Source: Endothia cerciana | Lineage: Eukaryota > Ascomycota > Sordariomycetes > Diaporthales > Cryphonectriaceae | Reading direction: 5' to 3' | DNA length: 64,000 nucleotides | Assembly (NCBI GenBank): GCA_026119935.1 | Contig: JALRMH010000003.1 | Span: forward strand, 868,001 to 932,000 | Part shown: one piece after another, positions 55,335 to 64,000 of the stretch | Numbering within the stretch: the first letter of the stretch is position 1 | Layout of the letters: each line of letters starts with the position of its first letter | Program-made: the position numbers and the translations under genes | Notes under the pieces: model-generated | The model's input: only the letters and a program-made list of their open reading frames with translations | What the model was told of the DNA's origin: nothing | Databases searched by the model: none

Positions 55335-58300
55335 GTACATAGTCGCATCTCGCCAAGAGGAAGAGGAAGAAGGTTGATCGAACTGGCTCGAGGCGCACAG
55401 AGTCCTGCAGAGACTCTATGGGATGATGCTTGCAAATGACAGGCGCGTAGAGTGGAGCACGCATAGGGACGAGGTAATGACACAGCCACCTTGGTAGCTA
55501 GGGATGCATGGGGTGAAGGCGTGTGACTGGTATCGGGACGGGAGAGCAGCAGGTAGACGCATTGGCATTGCTGCCGTGACCCATCCAGACTCATATGCGG
55601 TGAGGACGGGATGGTACGAGAGCGGTACCGCCGGGTGCTGTACTGTGTGAGTGAGTGACAGCAGCCGCAAGACCCATATGCCGGATTATCGTTCAGCACT
55701 GGACGGGCTGACGAGTCAATAAGGGAACGTCAAACGAAACAGATGACCCACCTGGGAGGGAACGGGAAAGCAGGCTTGAGTCCTGCCCACATCGAGGTTC
55801 AAGCTGGTGGGGCAGCCGGTGCCTGTGGTGGGGAGGGAAAAAGGAACGTTGAGGCGGTACACCTTGCTGGTGTGAGCGTGGTAGCAGGTCGGGTTACTTG
55901 GTATCAACCCCCAGCACAGACCCGAGTTCGAGTCGTGGTTGTGGTCATAGCATGGCAGAGGCACAGGACCCCAGCCCGCCGATGACATACACAGTGGGCC
56001 TGGGGTGAAATAACGTCCAAGCACTCCGGCAGCCAACGACTGAGAGAGATCATGTCAGGTACTGGCAGGTGACCAAAGATCAGATGTCGGGGAGGCTTAC
56101 CGACCATGCTGCATCCTGCCCCTGATAGCGCCCTCGAGTGCGGCTTACCCGGATAGTACAAGACATCCATCCCAGGTGGTGGAAGACTACCACAGTACCA
56201 GACACTGCCAGAATGGCCGGGGAGGAAGGATGAATAGAGCCATCGCAAGGGGCTTGAGGCTCAGTGGGCGTTGGGTAGATGTGGCGGCCAGACAGCCGAG
56301 GCCGGGGGTAAGGGGAGAAGATGGGAGATGAGACGAGATGAGATGTGGAAGGGTCTAGCCTGCAAGCACGCAATTGCGTCCCCGGTGTTTGTTGATGCCC
56401 TCCGTCCTCGAAGTTGTTTTGGGGAAGAAGACGAGGGAAAGGTACACACAGCACCCAAATATTACCATACAAACAGTAGTACGGCGGTGGTAGACCCCAG
56501 ATTCTACGCGGGCACCCCTGTCACTCTACTGCACATCACCAGTCCTTAGCACCCAACTACCCCAATCCTTGGCGGCAGCCAGCGCTCTGGCGCCACAGGG
56601 GTCTCGACTCTGGGGGGTCCGCCCGGGCGCCATTATTGACCTCGCCGGGGGGGGGGGGGACACGGACAGGTCGAATCTTTGGTCCAGCACCTCTTGGGCA
56701 GAAAGACTATCCCTATTCCTCCTTTTCTCCTCCCCGGCACCACCAAGCAATGGGCCTGGATCTGCACCTCGTCACCCAACAACACAGCTGCCCTGTTCCG
56801 TCCCGGAAGGGGAAGGCAGGCCGGTAATAACAGGCGTGCCCCTTGCATCTACGGCGCAGCGCGCATCTTCCTGCACCGTACCTACATCAGATCCCACCAT
56901 CTCAACCATCTTACCGCCTACAGCACTCGGACCGAGATCCTCAGAGCCACCCGCCCTATGGACCGGCCCTCCAGGACTGCCTGTTCCTTGCGATTACGCC
57001 GAGCTGATCCGTCCCCATGGGGTAAGACACCTGACCTGTCGCTCACGTATGGTAGACGGCACCGCCTATTGCTGCCCTACTAGTATGCTGCCTGGAGAGC
57101 TCTCGGCCATCTCGGCTCGTCTCGGCTTGTCTCGGCCACCAGCATGTTCGACCTGTCACGCCCATGTGACATGGGACTCCCCTTCATGACCATTGTCAGC
57201 ATGACCCGTATAAACACACCACCCTGGGACACATCTCAGCGGCCGGCCGGTGACACGACATTCCATCGCCTCGGGGCGCAGACAGACATACCATGCTCGT
57301 GCCCAGACAGGTGTTGGTCGTCGGCAGTCAGCCCGTGGCCAACGGTTGAGCCCTGCAAGGGCCGATCTACGCGTCCGTTGTTTTGCATAGCGCTCCGCCC
57401 CCAGAGTTATCGACGGGCTGCTGGTGGGGCCAGTCAGGATTGCCTCCCGGACATTGCACCACGGCCAGCACAGGACTCTTGACCGCACACATCCGCCGCC
57501 ATCCGCCATCGAGCTTCGCCTCCCCGCTTTGATGCCTAACCCCTGGCCGCCATACCTTGCGCGCGCGCATTGCGCGAGCAGCTTGGACCACTCATCCTCG
57601 TTTCTCTGCCTGTCACTCACGATCCACGGATCCCTTCAGCGAGAGGTGGGCGCCACCAAGCCGATAGTGTCTACCGGACCGATGCACAAACTCAATAGAG
57701 ACCGCATACAGGAGATTACATGTAGACACACCTTCCACTCGCGCGCCAAAAGCCCCTGGTGGTCTGACCAAACAAGCCTTTGCCAAGATGTCCCCCACCT
57801 CCCGGTGGTCACATATTGCGTCCGGAGGGAAGATCACGAGCCGAGCCTCACCTCACCTCTTTTTCTCATGTAACCTTGGGCCGCACGTCGACGTTCAGTC
57901 ACGGGCGATGCCGATCCCGGCAGCTGTCTGCGGTCGTAGCCGCGCTTCAAGAGAAACTAACGACTCCATCGCTCATTTGTAAGAAATCTCAGTGACATCC
58001 GCCCGCCTCACTCTCTCTCTGGCTCGGTGAGCCAAGCTTGACTTCCCCTATTCTGTCCAACCACTCCCATGACTATATCCGAGAGGTACGTCCCCCTCCG
58101 GAGGTTGTCTCCCTCTTACACAGGCCATCCTGAACCCCGCCAGGGAGACCTTTCCGTGGTGTCACGCTAGTGAGCCGCTCTGGAGGATCTGACAACCGGA
58201 CCTCTGCTGGTTGTAATACCTTTGATAGTCAGAAAAGGACCCTGCCTCAGATGCAAAATGCTTGCCTAGCTTAACTGCAGGTTTTCTCCGGTAGCTTTGT

Positions 58301-58450
58301 CTGGACACCAAATGTCGGTTGCCTTTACGCCGAGTCGAAGGCAGACCTATCTATTCCCACTCGGATCTCTAACCTATCTCCGCAACAAAGCGTCCATCCG
58401 CCATGCTACATTTGCACCGCCAGAAACAGACAACCCGCCCCCCTCCAAAG

Positions 58451-58477
<27 letters not shown>
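58451..58477. repeat. 27-base poly-A run
   Basis: Seen directly, preceded by CCCTCCAAAG. Sequence upstream shows no recognisable retroelement coding remnant. Confidence 0.9.
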
Positions 58478-58481
<4 letters not shown>

Positions 58482-59772
58482 CCGTGGCCGCGTCAACATC
58501 AGAGGCCCTCAACTTTACAGCTCGGCCAGACATATTATGCGGAGAAGGTCGCGAGACCTGATTCAGGCGGCACACATAAGTGGAAGAGATCGGTTTGATC
58601 ATCATGGCAGGGGTCGATGAAGATTTCTGAGGTCATCTGAGCAATCCTTGAGGCTAAGAAGTAACTACTGCAGACCTGCCGGCGCTAAAGAAGCCGACTG
58701 GCAGACGAAGCCCTCAGCAAGCCACTCCCGTCTGCCGGGCGCCATGCCGGAGAAAGGATGCCCACAAGCTTGATCACTGACAACAAGCCACCGAGCGGTC
58801 CACCTGCGTAACGACACGCCAGTTGACGCTAAACAGTCGTTGTGACCCATCTAAGAAATTCTCCGCTTCTTGGAACATGAACTAGGACACCCAAGCTTGT
58901 CGGCATAGGTACAGACATGTCCCTGTTCCCGTGTGCCCCAGAGGAGAGGACCCGCAGTCGGGAAGACAATGAGAGGGGATGTCTCACCTGGCGATGCACG
59001 AGAGGAACGCCTCATGTACTGTGTAGTATCTCGACGAGATTCCCCGGCCTCACTGCTGACCGCCTTTCAACCCTTGCCTACGAGACTGTCACGCATAGGC
59101 TGCAATGACGAGGTAGGCCTACCAGTATTGACGTCAGCACAGCACCGCTAATATATAATTGTTATCACATTGGCTGGCCGCCAGATCTGGAGACGACACC
59201 CACGCGAGACTGCCGGCATGTGGTCAACTTGTACTGCAGGTGATTGACGGGCATGCGTGGGTTGGGAGGCGGGCATTGCAATACGGCGCGGCCGAGCAAC
59301 CCCAGCATCTCACCACTCCGGGTGAACATGCGGTCAGAGGGCCGAAGGAGGCCATCCGGCCTCACACGTCATGTTTTCCTCGCCGAACGCACTGCATCAT
59401 CACCGAGCCGCGGCGTCGACCGGCAGAGCCTGCGTCTCACCACTACTGCTCTCATTCACAATGAGGCTTCCCGGCCATGGCCGTGGAAAGCAGACCAACC
59501 GTCACGATGGAGTCCAAGTTGGAATGCACGGCCACGTGCCATATCAGCTAGCTTCCTCTCTCTCCGTCTTCTGTCGTGGACCGTTGCGATACGCTGCCGC
59601 CCGGGTCCGGCGTCACAGCGCCACGGCGTCCTTTGGGACCTCGAGGTCCGGGAGCACAAGCAACATGCCCGGTAGTCTCGATCAGCCGTTCTGTTGCACA
59701 GTCGGCAGCACAATCTCGTGTTTCGGCTGTTTGCAGGGCTTGCAGGACATTCCCTGTGATGGAGTATGGTCG

Positions 59773-59775
<3 letters not shown>

Positions 59776-59814
<39 letters not shown>
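59776..59814. repeat. (CTG)13 microsatellite
   Basis: Thirteen perfect CTG units. They fall inside a 263-codon plus-strand frame as poly-Leu, and as poly-Ala or poly-Ser in other frames; none of these frames looks like a real protein. Confidence 0.9.
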
Positions 59815-59816
<2 letters not shown>

Positions 59817-61113
59817 CCGCGGGTTCGAGATCGCCTTGGCGAGTGCCCGCGCGACTCCGCTTCCATCGCTACCGGGCCCCAGGAGCCTATGCATGTCGCA
59901 GGTCTACCACGTGTCTGTGACACAACAGTCTACCATAGTAGGGCTGTGCGACGATCGTGGCCGTAATAGAGTGGTGTTGGGACCTTCCTCCTCGGGGCAT
60001 GATCTACTGGCTGTCTCCGCAAGGCTTCTGCTCCAGACTGAGGTGGTCCCCCCTCCAATGCCATGGCTCCATCACTTCGATGATTCAGATCAAGTATGCC
60101 AAGGCATAGGACCAGGACTAGAACATGCCATGCAGGAAGTGGATATAAGAGTCGAGGCGTGAGGTGGAGAGTCAAGTGATTCAGCATCCTCTCAGATACC
60201 ACAGTGATCGTGTCAGCCCTCTCTCAGCTTCCTGCTCGGAAGGCCAGTATGGACACAAAGGGAGGCTAGTTTGGCCCGCTTGAGAAGGGGGGAACCCCGT
60301 CTCGATCTCAACAGCATCACAGCTGAAAATTTGAGACCAACGCTGTTCGTAAAAGGATCCGTCCCAGCATCAGGATGCCATCACCTCGATTTTAGACGGT
60401 TTCGCCTAGCGAAGGGGCAGAGCAATTCGTCTCGATCCCGGGCCCTCTCTGGACAAGCCTACATGCAGCTTGCTCCCTTTTTCAGCAGATACGATGTCCG
60501 AAATGGCTCAAAGCCGGTTTCTGGAATTCGCGTCGTCCGTAATTTCATCTGTGGTGCAACATAATGCCTGTAATGGGTAGCGATCCTGCACAGCAGCTGA
60601 TTGTGAGACCAATGCGAGAACGCGATATGCAAGATTCCCTGCGACTGCACTCGTATTCGACCGTCCATGCATAGGACACGGCACCTGGTACGAACCGTAC
60701 CGCTCACGTACACAAGACGGGCTCATTGCAGACAGCACAGACTCTCGAAACGAAGGCCGGTTGATGAGGGACCCGATCGCAGCCTATGCACCATCATCCG
60801 CACTGGTAGTTGTACAGGGACTTTTTACATAACGCGTTGCAGTGACGCTCAGAAGGTCCCGAACGGTAGTAGGCGTGCCCTTCGATACGCTCACGCCGGT
60901 ATAGAGGTGCTCATGATTGCCGTCGAGTTTTCGGTGGTCTGTAGGCCACCGTGAGCAGCGATATCTTGCCGATCTCGATATACTTGGATAGGAATCGCCG
61001 CCCACAGTCAATCTTCCGCTTTCTGCAACCCTCGGGCGCAGCTCGATGAGAGTAGATGTTTCGTCTCTGCTGTCCCCTCACGCTCCGGGCTTCGCTGAAT
61101 TGGGTGCGTGCGT

Positions 61114-61115
<2 letters not shown>

Positions 61116-61144
<29 letters not shown>
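61116..61144. repeat. (GA)14 microsatellite
   Basis: Dinucleotide GA run in noncoding sequence. Confidence 0.9.
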
Positions 61145-61149
<5 letters not shown>

Positions 61150-61873
61150 ATCCGCCGAGGTTTCTATTCGGTCGCTGTGGATCGTATAACCGAGTCAACG
61201 CAGAAACTTGGACGGTTCTGCGGCTGGCACAAGGGCTACGGGCTCCGTCCCAGGCCGGTCTGACATATCTCAGGCTGTCGTCCCACCCAGGTGTGCGAGT
61301 ATGTGGACAGGTAATTGTCGTTTCTTAGGCCGACCAGACCAAGTGGGTGTAAGCCCCAGATGGCATTGAATGAATTTCATACATGTCCCTAATACACACA
61401 TACCGCCATACGATTAGTTCAACGGAGACACCTCCAAATTCGGTAGATTTTCTTCCACAAAGGGCCGGCCCCCAAGCGACAGACGCAGGCCCCTCTCAAG
61501 ACCTCCGACTCCTGCCTCATTGTCTACCCGGAAAAGACCGAGCGTGTCAGGCTTCCATGGGGAGGATAGGTGTGTCTCGGATAGTGTTGGGGATGGTGTT
61601 CCCGTGAGCAGGCGCACTTGTTCGATATCTATGGCCTCCCTATCCGTGACTGTCTCTTGGCCTTGAGTTATATTGGATACCATCAGCCAGTCCCTGTCGC
61701 TGTGAAAGCTACTTTCTCGGCGCTCATACCTTGTTCTCTTGCTGCCCAAATAGGGTCTGTATATTGTCACGCGACGGAGACATATGGCCTCTGCGGTATG
61801 CTCCATGATCCTGTATGGTTCAACGAGCTCTGTCTTCGCGAGCCCGGTACTAGAGCTGGTTTGTAGGCTTATT

Positions 61874-61915
<42 letters not shown>
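61874..61915. repeat. AT-rich dinucleotide tract
   Basis: About 42 bp of almost pure TA repeat with one AAA interruption, in noncoding sequence. Confidence 0.9.
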
Positions 61916-61916
<1 letters not shown>

Positions 61917-63738
61917 CAACGGAAAGTAAATCAAGCATGTGCAGTATGAAGCCTATCGGGCGTGAAGACGAACTAAACGCGAGAGGAGGTCCTCGTGCTG
62001 GATCACAGAGGGGTCCTCAGGCCTCCGCAGCAAGTCCGAGCTTGCATTTGACTCAACAAATGTACAAACGCGGACCTTCTTGGCACACTCTGGCGGCTCC
62101 ATCCTACTTGAAGCAAAGCTACACTCGAGTATTCTCTAACAAGACGAATTGACCGCGGCTCCAGCCGTTGTTGCCCTAATCCTCACAACCGCGTTGAGGC
62201 GACGGGGCGTAAGCACATGAAACCCCAAGCCAATCAGACAGTTGAAGAGGCAGGATCGCCTCTCAAACGGCAAACGAAATGTCAGGGCGCTCACGAAGGA
62301 GGAGGGCGGGGAGTATAGCTGCCGCGGGGTTGTCCGACAGGGCCTGGTCCTAGGATGTGATAACGAGAAGGTTCACAGCACTCACACAAACAGCATACGG
62401 CCAAAATAAGCTCAGCCCAATTGCCAATTGCCAAGAAGTCAAAAGTCTGTTTACAGTACTGGGAAGTTTCGGACTTTTGAGCGACACGCTCGCCGACCTG
62501 CGCGGCATACATGAGGAAGAGCAGCTCTTCGATGGCACATCGGTTCCGGGACGAAGCGATTCCAAGTGCCAGACTGTCAGCATCTAAAAGCGACCTTTAT
62601 ACTTTACCCGGGCGTTCTTACTGCAGCGGGCAAAATACTAAGTGGCGTGGCAGTGCCAAAAGCAGACCAAGTAAGTCCTCCTTGCCGACAGATCCGTTAG
62701 ATGAGCCGGACATCTTTCGATGCGCTTGTTACTACGGCTGCGCCCCGGCCGCGGGTGTTTGGGCCTGGAGCTCGATAACCTGCTCGTGTGAGATCGGCCA
62801 ATAATCCTCGGCGACCCAACGCCCTTGCGTCCAACAGACATCTATCGATTGGCCTGCGTTTGCTCGCAGGACCAACGGACCATATTTTCAATCTCAGGCG
62901 AGGCTGGAACATTGCACGCTGCAAAAGTTCGAGGACGTCCTGCTCGCGGGGATGGTCCCTATTGGTCCGCTGCACTGCTCGGCTTCTAGAGCGCGTGAGG
63001 AGGTTCCAGAGCGCCGGGTCCAAGATCCGCTCCTGAATTGTGCTACTACTCTCGATGCTATGTCGTCCTGATCGACCGCTATAGTCCGTAATGATGTATA
63101 GCACCATCCGTGTCCCCTGCAGCGGTACTCTTCTTTCATTTTCATGAGATCGCCACGAAATGTAGCCCAGAACACGTGTCATATTTGCAGTTTTTCAGAA
63201 GTTCGGCACGCTGGGCTTTCTGTGTTTCTGCCGACCTCGTCCGCTGACTTTCGGTTCCCTTCGAACGTAGCCTTTAGTCCGCCAGAAGCATGAAGCCCGA
63301 CACGTCAGGATGAGTATGAACTTAAACATGTGCCACTCGTATGCACCTTCCAGATATGGACGAGGCAGCCTCCACGGTGAACCGGGAGAACGCATGCTGC
63401 CAGCGGCGGCCAGTCAATGCGCAAACTGAGTACAGCTCAGTGCAACGTCATCCAGAGGCGGCTTACAGGAAACACCAAGCCTAGCCAGGTGCCCCTCCAA
63501 AGCATGTCGGATGAACACATGTGCCCTAAGCGCCGTCTTGTACAGCCGATCAAACGTGTCGGGCCTATCTGCCAAAGTGCTTCTGGTCTTTCGACTTGTG
63601 ACTCTCCACTCTCGGGCCGTTATATGTGGCTCATGGCCCGGAAGTGAGAGCCTTGCCCTTTTCCCGTCCTGTGTCCTTATCTTTCTCGGCGTGTTGCTAT
63701 GACCGTTCTCGTTGGAAATACGAAGTCGGTATGTAACC

Positions 63739-64000
63739 ATGGTCAGCACAAGCGTGAATGACTGCACGTCAGCAACGTGCCCGGTCGAGGCCGGCTACCT
63801 CTCGGAGTCGCCTTCTCTTGCGGGTGTGGTGGTGATACTGGCAGCGTTTGCATTACTCGTCCTGATCAACGTGTGGGATTTAGCAAGGCTGAAGACAACG
63901 ACGTACTCCTTGACCTTGATTATGGGCCTGGTATTGGACATTGTCGGCTACGCAGGCAGGCTGCTCCTCCGGTTCGATCTTGCAAGCAAGACTTATTTCC
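63739..64000 (+). CDS. RTA1-like multi-pass membrane protein, 5' part only
   Basis: An open frame from the ATG at 63739 runs off the window end, so only 87 codons are visible. It begins with a short polar segment with two cysteines (CTSATC at residues 9-14) and then a hydrophobic helix (about 30-47, LAGVVVILAAFALLVLINVW), a basic turn, and a second helix (about 61-80) containing LVLDIVGYAGRLLLRF. The sequence GYAGR after an acidic residue matches the family pattern E-x-x-GY-x-x-R at the start of RTA1/RSB1/RTM1 proteins, seven-helix membrane proteins linked in yeast to lipid translocation and resistance to toxic lipids. An acidic residue (Asp) stands in place of the usual Glu. The family call is moderate because most of the protein is missing. 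Confidence 0.65.
   Translation, partial: MVSTSVNDCTSATCPVEAGYLSESPSLAGVVVILAAFALLVLINVWDLARLKTTTYSLTLIMGLVLDIVGYAGRLLLRFDLASKTYF

Larger units (their letters stand above)
54549..63738. other. 9.2 kb gene-poor stretch with microsatellites
   Basis: I found no gene here that I can support. The left end should hold the glutaminase promoter. Frames up to 263 codons occur but have no domains and depend on simple sequence. Repeats seen: G12 (55169-55180), a 15-bp tandem duplication (55305-55334), G13 (56647-56659), A27 (58451-58477), (CTG)13 (59776-59814), (GA)14 (61116-61144) and an AT tract (61874-61915). No transposase, reverse transcriptase or long terminal repeat was recognised. Decayed elements cannot be excluded by eye. 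Confidence 0.4.

Noticed and set aside
55116..55340. Minus-strand frame with MYMGFKYMGFKYLG repeats
   Set aside because: The repeated peptide comes from the 15-bp tandem duplication in noncoding DNA.
56569..57189. 206-codon plus-strand frame
   Set aside because: Runs through a G13 run, no domain, low-complexity S/P/T composition, no splice partners.
1..64000. tRNA, rRNA, CRISPR arrays, transposase or reverse-transcriptase genes
   Set aside because: I looked for T-loop-like GTTCRANTC with matching stems, direct repeats with spacers, and catalytic motifs, and found none convincing. Degenerate elements could be missed by eye.

Overview
The window reads as nuclear DNA of a filamentous ascomycete (Pezizomycotina, most likely a Sordariomycete). 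The evidence is short introns (mostly 57-144 nt) with GTRNGT donors, RCTRAC-like branch points and YAG acceptors, well spaced single genes on both strands, GC-rich coding sequence, and a protein set typical of moulds: HET domain, RTA1-like protein, GtaA-type glutaminase, MRJP-like secreted protein, INO80 Iec3. The species cannot be named from the sequence alone.

Layout, left to right. 1-12 kb: a mitochondrial carrier of the YPR011C type (1448-2621, +), decayed ankyrin-repeat sequence (about 3690-4290, -), a ferric/cupric reductase (5673-7922, -), then about 4 kb without a recognisable gene. 12-22.6 kb: a long coiled-coil protein (12062-13846, -), about 4.6 kb without a recognisable gene, and a 1378-residue RasGAP of the BUD2/CLA2 type (18442-22578, +). 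24-30 kb: housekeeping genes, namely cyclophilin-40 (24071-25386, -), D-aminoacyl-tRNA deacylase (26347-27101, -) and, divergent from it, the CCR4-NOT subunit NOT3/5 (28070-30096, +). 34-46 kb: a zinc-finger protein (34252-35303, +), an MRJP/Yellow-family secreted protein (36936-38066, +), NADP-isocitrate dehydrogenase (39416-41010, +), a divergent pair Iec3 (41968-43483, -) and MYG1 exonuclease (44162-45274, +), then endosulfine/Igo1 (46141-46748, -). 48-54.5 kb: a HET-domain gene (48164-50423, -) and a secreted glutaminase (52209-54548, -). 54.6-63.7 kb: 9 kb with microsatellites but no gene I can support. At the right edge is the start of an RTA1-like membrane protein (63739-64000, +, cut by the window end).

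The genes do not form an obvious pathway cluster. They are mostly conserved single-copy genes with a few accessory ones (HET, ankyrin remnant, RTA1-like, reductase). I found no CRISPR array, rRNA, tRNA or intact transposon, and no clear new multi-gene system. The points most worth checking are the unresolved 3' junction of the HET gene, a 15-G run inside the MRJP-like coding sequence, the recurring composite T-G-T homopolymer tracts, the ankyrin fossil, the tiny first exons, and the long gene-poor stretch. Exon joins were worked out by hand from splice motifs, frame and family knowledge; no alignment or transcript data were available.
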